A DNA stretch of 64,000 nucleotides from Pseudomonas sp. FP1742 (GTDB lineage Bacteria > Pseudomonadota > Gammaproteobacteria > Pseudomonadales > Pseudomonadaceae): the NCBI RefSeq assembly GCF_030687145.1, contig NZ_CP117460.1:4092001-4156000 (forward strand), written 5' to 3'. The notes beneath the pieces are model-generated. The model ran no database searches and was not told the origin of the DNA. It saw nothing but the letters and a program-made list of their open reading frames with translations. The stretch's first letter is position 1. Each line of letters opens with the position of its first letter. Made by a program: the position numbers and the translations under genes. Shown in pieces: positions 43,224-51,679 of this stretch.

Positions 43224-43616
43224 ATGACCCCTTTGTCACCCTCCCCGCTGTTACGTCAGGGGCTTTGTCTTCTGAGCCTCTTCGCCTGCAGTGCCCTGGC
43301 ACCTGTTGCCAGTGCTCACCATTCGTTCGCGCTTTTCGACCAGACCCAGACCGTCTCGATCAAGGGTGTCGTCGAGCGCTTTGCCTGGACCAATCCCCAC
43401 ATCACGATTTACGTCGATACGCCCGGCCCGCCGGCCCAGCGATTCAAGATCGAAACGGGCAGTGTCAACGCGTTACAGCGCACGGGCTGGACCGCTGAGT
43501 CGATCAAGGCCGGCGAGACTGCCGAGGTGTCCTTCAAACCGTTGAAAAACGGTGAGCCAGGCGGGCTGCTCGTGGAAATCAAGAGCGGAGACGTCGTACT
43601 CACGGGCGGCGGATGA
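43224..43616 (+). CDS. DUF6152-type exported protein, mature N-terminus His-His
   Basis: The protein has 130 residues. The signal peptide reads LCLLSLFACSALAPVASA, after which the mature chain would begin HHSFALFDQ. It continues as a small beta-barrel-like domain (SIKGVVERFAWTNPHITIYVDT) in keeping with the DUF6152 family, whose function is unassigned. The first residue of the mature chain being histidine is notable, because exported copper proteins of the LPMO/CopC kind use an N-terminal histidine as ligand. It is the first gene of a twelve-gene operon that includes a metal ABC importer; gaps downstream are 67 bases or less. Confidence 0.8.
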   Translation: MTPLSPSPLLRQGLCLLSLFACSALAPVASAHHSFALFDQTQTVSIKGVVERFAWTNPHITIYVDTPGPPAQRFKIETGSVNALQRTGWTAESIKAGETAEVSFKPLKNGEPGGLLVEIKSGDVVLTGGG

Positions 43617-43683
43617 GAAGTCCCTCCCCGGCTTCCTGACGAACTCACCGACCAGACCAGACCAGCAGCGTGGAGACGTTTCA

Positions 43684-44466
43684 ATGAAACCGACACGAAC
43701 CTTGAACACGGCAATGATCGTCCTGGGCATCGCCCTCGTGACTGTCGCCGGGATGTGCAACGCCGCTACGCCTTCCAAACCTCTAAGCGACAAACACAGC
43801 GTCAGCGCACGCCCCGACATCAGCGGCACCTGGGAACGAACCCCGGACGACTGGTTCGGTGAGAACCCCGACAACCCGGTGCACCCGGGTGGGCCGATGG
43901 ACCTGAAGGCGCCCTATGCCGACGAATACGTCGCGCTGAAGAAGAAGCAAGCCGCTGCGAACGAGGCCGGAACGCCGTTGGCCACAACAAGTTCCAGATG
44001 CCTGCCCGAGGGAATGCCAACGTTGATGGCGGCGCTCTTCCCGATCCAGATCATTCACGACGACAAGCAAGTGATTGTCCTCGGTGAGTATCTCCAGCAG
44101 GTCCGCCGGATTCTCTTGAACGAAGCGATGCCTGCAAAAGAGACCCTGGACCCTAAATATCAAGGCCATTCACGCGGCCATTGGGAAGGCAACACGCTCG
44201 TCGTGGAAACACAACGGGTGCGAACGGACGTGAGTTTCTACGACGTTCCACACGGCAAGGACATGAAGATCACCGAACGCATCAGGCTGACGGCGCCGGA
44301 TCACCTGGAGAACCAGGTCGTGATCGAGGACCCACAGGTGCTCAAGACCCCGTATCGCTTCACGTTCGAGTACAAACGGTCCAACTACGCCATTCAAGAG
44401 TATGTCTGCGAGAACAATCAGATCGTGATCGATAAAGAGGGCAAGGCATCCCTCAGTCTCGAGTGA
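43684..44466 (+). CDS. exported protein of unknown function
   Basis: The protein has 260 residues with a clear signal peptide (IVLGIALVTVAGMCNA). The mature part contains PDISGTWERTPDDW, SRCLPEGMPTLM, then a PIQIIHDDKQVIVLGEY region and GHSRGHWEGNTLVVETQRV. That set of motifs recurs in a widespread family of secreted bacterial proteins whose role is not known. GGAGA precedes the ATG. It lies second in the operon, 67 bases after the DUF6152 gene and 32 before the hydrolase-like gene. Confidence 0.7.
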   Translation: MKPTRTLNTAMIVLGIALVTVAGMCNAATPSKPLSDKHSVSARPDISGTWERTPDDWFGENPDNPVHPGGPMDLKAPYADEYVALKKKQAAANEAGTPLATTSSRCLPEGMPTLMAALFPIQIIHDDKQVIVLGEYLQQVRRILLNEAMPAKETLDPKYQGHSRGHWEGNTLVVETQRVRTDVSFYDVPHGKDMKITERIRLTAPDHLENQVVIEDPQVLKTPYRFTFEYKRSNYAIQEYVCENNQIVIDKEGKASLSLE

Positions 44467-44498
44467 AGTCGCCATTAATCGTCATCGGAGCTGACCAA

Positions 44499-46007
44499 AT
44501 GGAAAGACTGACAACCCTCAGCATCCTGCGGCCGACGCTGCAAAGCGCCCTGCTGTTGCTGATCCTCACGTCGAACACATTCGCCGAGGTGCCCCGCATG
44601 CCCACGGCCATCGCGGTGCCGCCCTCCGGCAAGCCACCGCTCTCGTCGGCGAAACGCCCGGGCACCGAATACAGCGACCTCGACAAGTACGGCTACATCG
44701 AGGAGGAGTTTTACCTGCAAGGCGTTGCCCCGGCCATTACCGCTTCGGGCAAAACCCTGTTGGAGGCGCCTTACACCACACGCATTCTGGTGCGCAAACC
44801 GGCTGACCCCGCGCGCTTCAATGGCACGGTCGTGATCGAGCCGTTCAGTTGGTTCGGCGAGCGCGCCGCGGGATGGATCCTGACCCGCGACTATTTGCTG
44901 CGTCGCGGCTACGCGTACGTCGGGTACACGCTGAATGTGAACAAGCCGCCAGTCGATCCCAAGTTCATCTCGGACACCCCGGCTGCCGAGGCCGAGCAGA
45001 TCGCTCAGTACGGACGGATCGTGAACTTCGAGTTCATGCGCCGCTTCGACTTTGCACGCTACGCACCGCTGGGCACCTATTACGACCCGGAACACTTCAC
45101 CCGCGGTGAAGCTCCCGATCCGTTCGCTCCACAGTCCCAGGGCATCGGGGCGCAACTGGCGTTGCTGCTGAAAACCAATGCAGCGCAAAGCCCGTTGGCA
45201 GGTCTCGACGTTAAACGCATCTACGTCAATAGCTGGGCCGTGACCGCGCAAGTCTGGATGGACTACCTCGACCAGGGCCGGCACCAGCAATGGCGCATGC
45301 CCGACGCACGACCACTGATCGATGCCTACATGACCGGCCGCATGGCCTACGGAGAAGTGGGTGGCGACGCAATCCGGGTGCCGCGCCATACGCCCGATGG
45401 CGTGCCGTTCGTGACCGTCTACAGCCAGTCCGAACTGATGCACGACGTGATCGAAGGCATCGAGTTGCCACCGGACACCGACAGCCCGCAGGTTCGCTAC
45501 TACGAAGTGACTGGCATGCCGCACCTGCGGCTGGCCGACCTCGGTACGGAGCATACCGAACAGCTCGCTGCCGACATCGGCAAGGGCGACGACCCACGGT
45601 GCCGGACGCTGTACGACGAACCGGCGGAGCTGGTCGTCTCGGCGCTCCTGGATCGCATGGACCAATGGGTGCGCCAAGGCAAACCCATGCCGAATGCTCC
45701 GCGGGTCGCCCGCGATGGCAAGACCGCCGCACGCGACCCTGTTACCGGCAACCTGCAAGGGGGCGTGCGCCCGCCGTGGATCCAGGTGCCCAGTGCGACC
45801 TACCTCACGGATCAGGAGACCGGCTGCGGCCTGATCTACGACACCAAGGTGCCTTACTCCAAGGACGTCCTTGGCCAGCGTTATGGAAGCTTCAGCAACT
45901 ACGAACAGAAATTCGAAGACGCCAAAGCCCTTTCGATCAAGGAAGGCTACCTACTGCCAGAAGATGCGGCGGGCCTGCGTTCGATCGCAACGCCTCAAGA
46001 CTTCTAA
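44499..46007 (+). CDS. exported alpha/beta-hydrolase-domain protein (Abhydrolase_10 type)
   Basis: This 502-residue protein has a signal peptide (LQSALLLLILTSNTFA). It shows the pattern of the large exported alpha/beta-hydrolase-domain family: TTRILVRKPADPARFNGTVVIEP, then a middle VKRIYVNSWAVTAQ where the family usually has a GxSxxG-like nucleophile turn, then PLIDAYMTG and a late TGMPHLRL. The serine is kept in NSWAV but the flanking glycines are not, so classical hydrolase activity is doubtful. Start at MERLTTL avoids extra N-terminal residues. Third gene of the operon. Confidence 0.75.
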   Translation: MERLTTLSILRPTLQSALLLLILTSNTFAEVPRMPTAIAVPPSGKPPLSSAKRPGTEYSDLDKYGYIEEEFYLQGVAPAITASGKTLLEAPYTTRILVRKPADPARFNGTVVIEPFSWFGERAAGWILTRDYLLRRGYAYVGYTLNVNKPPVDPKFISDTPAAEAEQIAQYGRIVNFEFMRRFDFARYAPLGTYYDPEHFTRGEAPDPFAPQSQGIGAQLALLLKTNAAQSPLAGLDVKRIYVNSWAVTAQVWMDYLDQGRHQQWRMPDARPLIDAYMTGRMAYGEVGGDAIRVPRHTPDGVPFVTVYSQSELMHDVIEGIELPPDTDSPQVRYYEVTGMPHLRLADLGTEHTEQLAADIGKGDDPRCRTLYDEPAELVVSALLDRMDQWVRQGKPMPNAPRVARDGKTAARDPVTGNLQGGVRPPWIQVPSATYLTDQETGCGLIYDTKVPYSKDVLGQRYGSFSNYEQKFEDAKALSIKEGYLLPEDAAGLRSIATPQDF

Positions 46008-46027
46008 CCCATTGGGAAGAACAGCAA

Positions 46028-46516
46028 ATGTCATCATCACTCATCATTGCCTGGATCTATGCGTCACCTTTGAGCACAGCCATCCGGGACATTCTCTGGG
46101 TCATACCCACCGTCCAGAGCATTCATATCCTCGCTATCACAGTGCTCTTCGGCTCTGCGGTCATCTCCGATCTTCGGCTGGCGGGTGTGTTCGCCACGGA
46201 CGAGCCCTTGCGTGGCGTCGTTCGCCGGTACTACCCGTGGATGCGCAATGCGCTCCTCGTCCTGCTCTTCACGGGGTTGATCATGATCATCGCCGAGCCT
46301 GATCGCGTACTCGTCAACTCGACCTTCTGGCTGAAGATGGCGCTGGTCGTGAGTGCGTTCACGCTGACCTTGCTTCTGCGGCGCCCCCTTCTGCGCCCTG
46401 CCGACGATGCACAACGTGATGGCAAGCCTCCTCTTGTCAAGGCGCTAGCCTGGCTGTCGATCGGCTTGTGGTGCGTCGTCATCATCTGTGGTCGCTGGAT
46501 CGCCTACGCGATCTAA
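46028..46516 (+). CDS. DUF6644-like membrane protein (paralogue 1)
   Basis: The 162-residue membrane protein has four helices. A conserved IHILAITVLFGSAVISDLRLAG lies in helix 1-2 and a terminal CGRWIAYAI. It is paralogous to the next gene: same length and matching motifs (SVHVIGIALVFGTIAVVDLRLLG there, GRWIAFL at the end). Such small four-helix proteins occur in DUF6644 groupings of unknown role. The histidine next to the first helix of each copy (IHIL, VHVI) could take part in metal or haem binding; this is only a suggestion. Cotranscribed with neighbours, 20 bases after the hydrolase gene. Confidence 0.75.
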   Translation: MSSSLIIAWIYASPLSTAIRDILWVIPTVQSIHILAITVLFGSAVISDLRLAGVFATDEPLRGVVRRYYPWMRNALLVLLFTGLIMIIAEPDRVLVNSTFWLKMALVVSAFTLTLLLRRPLLRPADDAQRDGKPPLVKALAWLSIGLWCVVIICGRWIAYAI

Positions 46517-46548
46517 GCGTTTTCAACGAAAGCTCCGAGGTATTCGCC

Positions 46549-47037
46549 ATGGACATTCAACCAATACTACAAACCCTCCAGGACACCTCTGTCGCCACCT
46601 TCATCCGAGAGTCGGGCTCCGTCTTTCCAGCCCTTGAATCGGTACATGTGATCGGCATCGCCCTTGTGTTCGGGACCATCGCCGTCGTGGATTTGCGTCT
46701 GCTCGGCGTTGCCTCCCATCGCCGCAGCGCGCTACGGCTGATAAAAGATTTGCTGCCGTTCACCTGGGTCGCTTTCGTGGCGTGTGTGATCACCGGCCTG
46801 CTCATGTTCGCCGCCAATGCCACGACCTATGCCGAGAACACCGCATTCTTGTGCAAGATGGGCGTGTTACTGCTGGCGGGGCTCAACATGGGGATCTTCC
46901 ATTTGGGCGTCTTTCGCCGCATTGCCGAATGGGACACAACGCTAACGCCTCCCAGCCAGGCGCGTGTCGCGGGGTTCAGTTCGTTGGCATTGTGGGCGGG
47001 CGTGGTGTTCCTCGGCCGCTGGATCGCGTTTCTCTGA
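46549..47037 (+). CDS. DUF6644-like membrane protein (paralogue 2)
   Basis: The protein has 162 residues, the same as the preceding paralogue, with four helices and the same helix-1 His plus DLRLLG motif. It differs by a longer polar stretch around the middle. The start lies 32 bases after the previous stop, and its own stop codon overlaps the start of the DUF6162-like gene (TGATG), so it is tightly coupled to the metal-importer part of the operon. Confidence 0.75.
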   Translation: MDIQPILQTLQDTSVATFIRESGSVFPALESVHVIGIALVFGTIAVVDLRLLGVASHRRSALRLIKDLLPFTWVAFVACVITGLLMFAANATTYAENTAFLCKMGVLLLAGLNMGIFHLGVFRRIAEWDTTLTPPSQARVAGFSSLALWAGVVFLGRWIAFL

Positions 47038-47798
47038 TGGCTCGTCTATCGCCGCGTCGCGCATCCGGCGCAGATATGCCCAGCGATCACGCAAACAGCG
47101 CAATCAAGGTGGTGCGCCCGGTATCCGGCCGATGGGAATCGCTGGCACTGTTGCTTGCGGCCCTGGCCGTCATCGCCAGCGTGGCAGGCTATATAACGCT
47201 GCGACCCCAGAAAGTCGGCCCACCGATAACCTTGAGCTGGCAGGTGCGTTCCTTCGATGGCCTGGGTGCAGTCGATCAGGCGATTCACAGCGCTCTGCTG
47301 CCAGCCGGTGAAGAAATCATCTGGTTCAACAACGATACCGGCGGCTGGATCACGCTGGAGCATGCGCAGAAAATCTTGCTGCCGCCCTTCTACCGTGACG
47401 CCTTCTGGAAGACCAATGGCGAGGTGCAGTGGCAATTGATTCTGCCTGGCACTCACCAGCCGCATGCCGCTTCCGGCGACGTGCACGCCGATGCGCCTGT
47501 CACCCCGCCGGACCAGACCGCCAACAAGGTCTCGCAAGCCACCCAGGGCCAGGGCGCTACGGTCTATTACGGCTCGGGCGGCCGCGCGCCGGGCCAGAGC
47601 GCCTACCTGCTCGTCATCGGTCACGCGCACGCCGGTGTCATGTGGGCCAACCAGGCGACGATCTGGGTCCACCGCGACCCGAACGCGCCCTACCCTGGCA
47701 TCGTCAAGCCCGAATCGCTGGTCGGCGATGGCTGGCGCCAGGTCATCCCTTACAACGGTGCCAGCGAAGTCGAACGCGTAAAAGGAACCCAGCCATGA
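47037..47798 (+). CDS. DUF6162-like single-pass membrane protein
   Basis: The protein has 253 residues. The N-terminus is cytoplasmic and basic, with one helix at about residues 36-54 (ALLLAALAVIASVAGYITL). A large periplasmic domain has aromatic-rich segments (PAGEEIIWFNNDTGGWITLEHAQ) and a histidine- and acid-rich run (HQPHAASGDVHADA) suited to metal capture. I recognise it as DUF6162-like, a family seen next to metal ABC transporters. Its start overlaps the previous stop and its own stop overlaps the next ATG (ATGA), which marks strict translational coupling. Confidence 0.75.
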   Translation: MARLSPRRASGADMPSDHANSAIKVVRPVSGRWESLALLLAALAVIASVAGYITLRPQKVGPPITLSWQVRSFDGLGAVDQAIHSALLPAGEEIIWFNNDTGGWITLEHAQKILLPPFYRDAFWKTNGEVQWQLILPGTHQPHAASGDVHADAPVTPPDQTANKVSQATQGQGATVYYGSGGRAPGQSAYLLVIGHAHAGVMWANQATIWVHRDPNAPYPGIVKPESLVGDGWRQVIPYNGASEVERVKGTQP

Positions 47799-48727
47799 CC
47801 GTTTCTACGAAACACCGCGCACTGTGGCGCCGATGCATCGCGCTATTGCTGCTGATACCCGCCATCGCTCTCGCCAGCCCGGCTCCCTCTTCGGGCAAGA
47901 AGCTCAAAATCGGCGTCACACTGCATCCCTACTACAGCTTCGTGGCAAATATCGTTGGAGATCGGGCGGAGGTCGTTGCGCTCATCCCGGCGGAGGCGAA
48001 TCCGCACAACTACCAGCCGCAACCCGATGACATCACCCGCGCGATGAATATCGATGTTCTGGTCGTCAACGGCATCGGACACGATGAATGGGCCTTCCAG
48101 ATCATCAAGGCCGCTGGCCGCGGGGCGACCCTGCCGATCATCCAGGCCAATGCCTCGGTAGCGCTCATTCCAATCAGCGGCGGCCAGGACGGCGTCAAGG
48201 TGGTCAATCCGCATACCTTCGTATCCACCACGGCAGCGATACAACAGGTCTTCGAGATCACTCGCCGGTTGGGGGAACTGGACCCGGACAACGCTGCGGC
48301 GTATCGACAAAACGCCCTGGCGTATGCCGCGCGTATACGGGCGCTAAGGGCCGGCTTCATGACCCGTTTCGCCGCGCTGGATTTGTCTTCCTTCCGGTGC
48401 GCGACAACGCACGCTGGCTACGACTACATGATGCAAGAGTTCGGCCTGTTCGTGAGTGCGGTGATTGAGCCGCGTCACGGCGTCGCGCCGACTGCCCGCC
48501 AGTTGGCCAACACCATCGACGCGATCAAGAAGGCCAATGTGCGTGTGCTTTTTGCCGAGAAGAATTTCTCCCTCGACCTGGCCAAGCCTATCGAGGCAGC
48601 CACCGGCGTGAAGGTGTTCGCGCTGTCTCACATCACCGGCAATACCTACAGCCCGGACGAATTCGAGGTGGCGATGCGCGAAAACCTCGAGACCTTGGCC
48701 GAAGCCGTTGAGTTTACGCAGCGATGA
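47795..48727 (+). CDS. metal ABC transporter substrate-binding protein (ZnuA/cluster 9)
   Basis: This 310-residue periplasmic binding protein of the Zn/Mn (cluster A-I) type has a signal peptide. Candidate metal ligands are His-71 (NPHNYQP), His-140 (NPHTF), His-206 (TTHAGYDY) and Glu-255 (FAEKN), the expected four-site arrangement. It overlaps the genes on both sides by four bases (ATGA). The metal cannot be told from sequence, since Zn and Mn binders share these ligands; the lack of the long His-rich loop of classical ZnuA is a point against plain zinc. Confidence 0.9.
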   Translation: MTVSTKHRALWRRCIALLLLIPAIALASPAPSSGKKLKIGVTLHPYYSFVANIVGDRAEVVALIPAEANPHNYQPQPDDITRAMNIDVLVVNGIGHDEWAFQIIKAAGRGATLPIIQANASVALIPISGGQDGVKVVNPHTFVSTTAAIQQVFEITRRLGELDPDNAAAYRQNALAYAARIRALRAGFMTRFAALDLSSFRCATTHAGYDYMMQEFGLFVSAVIEPRHGVAPTARQLANTIDAIKKANVRVLFAEKNFSLDLAKPIEAATGVKVFALSHITGNTYSPDEFEVAMRENLETLAEAVEFTQR

Positions 48728-49431
48728 TCGCGATGAAGGAGGAACAAGCGATGCGCGGCCCCGCCATTGTGTTCGATAACGTCTCCCTGCAACTGGGAGG
48801 TACGCAAGTGCTCGACAAAGTGAGCTTCCGGGTAGAAGCCGGTGCGCTGCACTGCCTGGTAGGCCCGAACGGCGGCGGCAAGACTTCACTGGTGCGCGCA
48901 CTGCTGGGCCAGATGCCGCATTCGGGAACGGTCCGGTTCGAAGGCGAGGTCACGACACCCATGGGGTATGTCCCGCAATTGCCGGACTTCGACCGCAACG
49001 TGCCGATGACGGTCAACGACATCATGGCCCTTCTCGGTCAACGCAGGCCGGCCTTCCTGGGCTCAAGCCGATCTGCCAAGGCGGCCAATGCCCAGGCGCT
49101 GGAGCGCACCGGCGTGGCCGGAATGGGCGCAAAACCTTTTGGCAGCCTGTCCGGTGGCCAGCGTCAGCGAGTGCTGCTGGCCCAGGCGATCAGCCCGGCG
49201 CCCTGGCTACTGATCCTTGACGAACCGACCGCCGGCATCGACGAACCGGGTGTGCGACTGGTGGAGGCGCTGGTGGCCGAGCTGAACGGCCGCGGCGTCA
49301 CCATCCTCTGGATCAACCATGACCTGGAACAGGTCAGGCGCATCGCGCAATCGGTGACCGTTATCAACCGGCGGGTGCTGTCCCATGGTTCGCCCGACCA
49401 GGTCGCCTACCCTCTGGAGGCGACCCAATGA
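48724..49431 (+). CDS. metal ABC transporter ATP-binding protein (ZnuC-like)
   Basis: The protein has 235 residues. Walker A GPNGGGKTS lies near residue 45, the ABC signature LSGGQRQR in the middle, Walker B LLILDEPTAG after it, and an H-loop in WINHD. Size and motif layout match ZnuC/MntA-type ATPases. It overlaps the previous gene by four bases (ATGA) and the permease in the same way. It powers import through the permease at 49428. Confidence 0.92.
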   Translation: MIAMKEEQAMRGPAIVFDNVSLQLGGTQVLDKVSFRVEAGALHCLVGPNGGGKTSLVRALLGQMPHSGTVRFEGEVTTPMGYVPQLPDFDRNVPMTVNDIMALLGQRRPAFLGSSRSAKAANAQALERTGVAGMGAKPFGSLSGGQRQRVLLAQAISPAPWLLILDEPTAGIDEPGVRLVEALVAELNGRGVTILWINHDLEQVRRIAQSVTVINRRVLSHGSPDQVAYPLEATQ

Positions 49432-50333
49432 GCGCCCTGTACGAATTGATTCGCAACCAGCTCCAGGCGCTCGCCGCGAGTGGCATCCTGCCGCAACCGT
49501 TCGAGTACGAGTTCGTGATCAATGCGCTGCTCTGTGCAGTGCTCATCGGACCGCTACTGGGCGTGCTGGGCTCGATGGTGATGATCAAGCGCATGGCGTT
49601 CTTCAGTCAGGCCGTCGGTAATGCGGCGATGACCGGCGTTGCCATTGGCGTGCTGATCGGCGAGTCCTACACCTCCCCCTACTTCTCAATGTTCGGCTTT
49701 TGCCTGCTGTTCGCCCTGACGCTGAAGTACACGCAGCACCGCACCACGCTGGCCAATGACACGCTGATCGGCGTGTTCTTGTCCATCTCGCTGGCGGTCG
49801 GGGCCTCGTTGCTGCTGTTCGTGTCGGCGAAGATCAACACGCACGTAATGGAAAGCGTGCTGTTCGGTTCCATCCTGGCGGTCGACTACACCGACATGAA
49901 CGTGCTGCTTGTGGTAACGGCGACGTGTGCCCTGCTCGGACTGCCGATGTACAACGGCATGCTGTTGGCCAGCCTCAATCCGAGCCTGGCACATGCTCGC
50001 GGCGTGCGCGTGCGAAGCGTCGAGTACCTGTTTGTCGTACTGGTCACCCTGGTGACGGTAGCCTGCCTGAAAATCATCGGCGCAGTACTCGTCGAAGCCC
50101 TTCTGCTCATACCGGCCGCGGCAGCACGCAACATCAGCCATTCGCTCCCGGGGCTGGTCGTGCGCGCCATCCTGATCGCGACTTTTTCCTGCGTGGTCGG
50201 CATCCTGGCCCCCATGCAATTCCACATCCCCGTACCGACAGGCGGCGCAATCGTGATCGTCGCCGCCCTGGTGTTCGTCGTTACCACCGTCATCCGCGCT
50301 ACCGGGTCCCGGTTCAGAGGTGCCAGCGTATGA
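49428..50333 (+). CDS. metal ABC transporter permease (ZnuB-like)
   Basis: The protein has 301 residues with about eight to nine helices. The family motif region GPLLGVLGSMVMIKRMAFFSQAVGNAAMTGVAIG, and later ARGVRVRSVEYLFVVLV and GAVLVEALLLIPAAAAR, are typical of the cluster 9 FecCD-unrelated Zn/Mn permeases. Overlaps of four bases (ATGA) at both ends couple it to its ATPase and to the second binding protein. Confidence 0.92.
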   Translation: MSALYELIRNQLQALAASGILPQPFEYEFVINALLCAVLIGPLLGVLGSMVMIKRMAFFSQAVGNAAMTGVAIGVLIGESYTSPYFSMFGFCLLFALTLKYTQHRTTLANDTLIGVFLSISLAVGASLLLFVSAKINTHVMESVLFGSILAVDYTDMNVLLVVTATCALLGLPMYNGMLLASLNPSLAHARGVRVRSVEYLFVVLVTLVTVACLKIIGAVLVEALLLIPAAAARNISHSLPGLVVRAILIATFSCVVGILAPMQFHIPVPTGGAIVIVAALVFVVTTVIRATGSRFRGASV

Positions 50334-51325
50334 AATGGCTTTGCATGTCACGTCGACCCTGGCTAGCGATGCTGGTACTGCTGCTGGGCAATCCGCTTTC
50401 TGCCTTCGCGGATACCGGCAGGCAGCAGGTGCTTGTCGCACTGCCGGCGGTATATGCGCTCACCTCGACGCTCAGCGACGGCACAACCCTCAAGGTCGTC
50501 CGCCTTCCGGCAGACGCTGCCGTGCCCATGGAAAGCCAGGCCAATGCGCTGTCGCGCCTGGAGCCCGCCGTGTTCCAGCAGGCCACCGCCGTGGTTACCC
50601 TGGGCAACCTCTGGCGCGCGGATCCGCTTTACACCACGGCACGTCGCCACAATCTGCGAATCGTCGAGATCGATGCCTCGCACTCATGGGACACCGTCAA
50701 GCCCGGAGTGGCCGTGGCCCACGTGCCATCGAACGACGTTCCCTGGGCAACCGAACGCGACGTCGATGGCGGACTGTCGCCGTACGCCTGGCTCGGCCCC
50801 GTCAACGCCATGCGCATGTCGGCGATTATCGCTACCGACCTGGCACGCCTGTCCCCCTTCGATGCGCCTCGGATAGAGCGCAACCTCGCCGCACTCGAAG
50901 GCCGATTGCGCCAGCTCAAAGCCAACTACGGTGCCCGGCTGCTGGCAGTGCCAGATCTGCGCGTGCTGTCGCTGGCCAGTGAGTTCACCTACTTGTTCGG
51001 CGAGTTCGGGATTTTTGTCGACGGCTGGTTCGTCCGACAGGACATCGACTGGAGCGACGCCGACTGCACCGCACTGACCCGATACCTGCGCGAGCGTGAC
51101 ATCCACGTGGTGGTCCACAAGTGGGCACCGGACGCCAGGATTGCCAAGGCCATCGAGGACGGCGGCGCACGGTTGCTGATACTGGATGCCGGCAACCCGG
51201 GAATGCTCGCCGACGCGGCCAACGGGTACGAAGCACTCCTGAGTTCGAACCTGGATTCCTTACTGACGGCCTTCGCGCCACCTGGCCCCAATACGAGCGG
51301 CGATCACAAATCGCCACTCCAATGA
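50330..51325 (+). CDS. second ZnuA-like binding protein lacking canonical metal ligands
   Basis: The protein has 331 residues, a signal peptide (LAMLVLLLGNPLSAFA) and the ZnuA fold, but the usual ligands are missing. The DPHxWLDP motif reads SPYAWLGP at 150-157. The first-ligand PHxY position has no histidine (RLPADAAVPMES). The third-ligand region reads AVPDLRVLSL. The late aspartate (LILDAGNPG) stays. It may bind a different metal, a chelate, or serve as a regulatory or delivery partner for the first protein at 47795. Overlaps the permease by four bases. Confidence 0.88.
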   Translation: MKWLCMSRRPWLAMLVLLLGNPLSAFADTGRQQVLVALPAVYALTSTLSDGTTLKVVRLPADAAVPMESQANALSRLEPAVFQQATAVVTLGNLWRADPLYTTARRHNLRIVEIDASHSWDTVKPGVAVAHVPSNDVPWATERDVDGGLSPYAWLGPVNAMRMSAIIATDLARLSPFDAPRIERNLAALEGRLRQLKANYGARLLAVPDLRVLSLASEFTYLFGEFGIFVDGWFVRQDIDWSDADCTALTRYLRERDIHVVVHKWAPDARIAKAIEDGGARLLILDAGNPGMLADAANGYEALLSSNLDSLLTAFAPPGPNTSGDHKSPLQ

Positions 51326-51355
51326 TCAACCTCGACCGTGGAGATCGAAGACCTT

Positions 51356-51679
51356 ATGAAACCCCCAGGTTCAGCACATCGGATACTGATCGCCGGCGCC
51401 CTGGTGTTCTGCCAGGCAGCCTTCGCTCATGGCCCCGTCTTCGACTGCTACATCGAGAGCGATGATCTGGTGAAGTGCGAGGCGGGTTACACCGACGGCA
51501 GCTCCGCCGCTGGCAGAAAAATCCATGTCCAGGACACCAGCAACAAGGTGTTGCTCGAAGGAAGCGTCGATAAAGACAACAGCTACACCTTCCAGCCCCC
51601 CGCCGGAAAATACTCCGTTGTGTTCATGGGCGGAGACAACCATCAAGCCACGATTCAGTCATCCGACATTTCCAGGTGA
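51356..51679 (+). CDS. small exported protein, predicted mature N-terminus His
   Basis: The 107-residue protein has a signal peptide (ILIAGALVFCQAAFA) and mature start HGPVFDCYIESDD. Two cysteines follow, at DCY and VKCEAGYTDG, and might form one disulfide bond. The fold looks like a small beta-domain with a carboxypeptidase-regulatory-like GRKIHVQDTS and a C-terminal YSVVFMGGDNHQATI. A GTG at 51338 is an alternative start. The stop of this gene overlaps the next start (GTGA). Family not recognised; a metal-binding exported protein is inferred from place and N-terminus. Confidence 0.7.
   Translation: MKPPGSAHRILIAGALVFCQAAFAHGPVFDCYIESDDLVKCEAGYTDGSSAAGRKIHVQDTSNKVLLEGSVDKDNSYTFQPPAGKYSVVFMGGDNHQATIQSSDISR

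Noticed and set aside
44475..45758. A 427-residue minus-strand frame opposite the exported hydrolase-family gene
   Set aside because: His/Arg/Gly-rich antisense shadow, no signal or domain; the plus-strand gene has a signal peptide and family motifs.
45290..46027. Upstream extension of the first DUF6644-like gene through the hydrolase gene
   Set aside because: Arg/Ala/Pro-rich out-of-frame reading of the hydrolase gene; the real start is the ATG at 46028.
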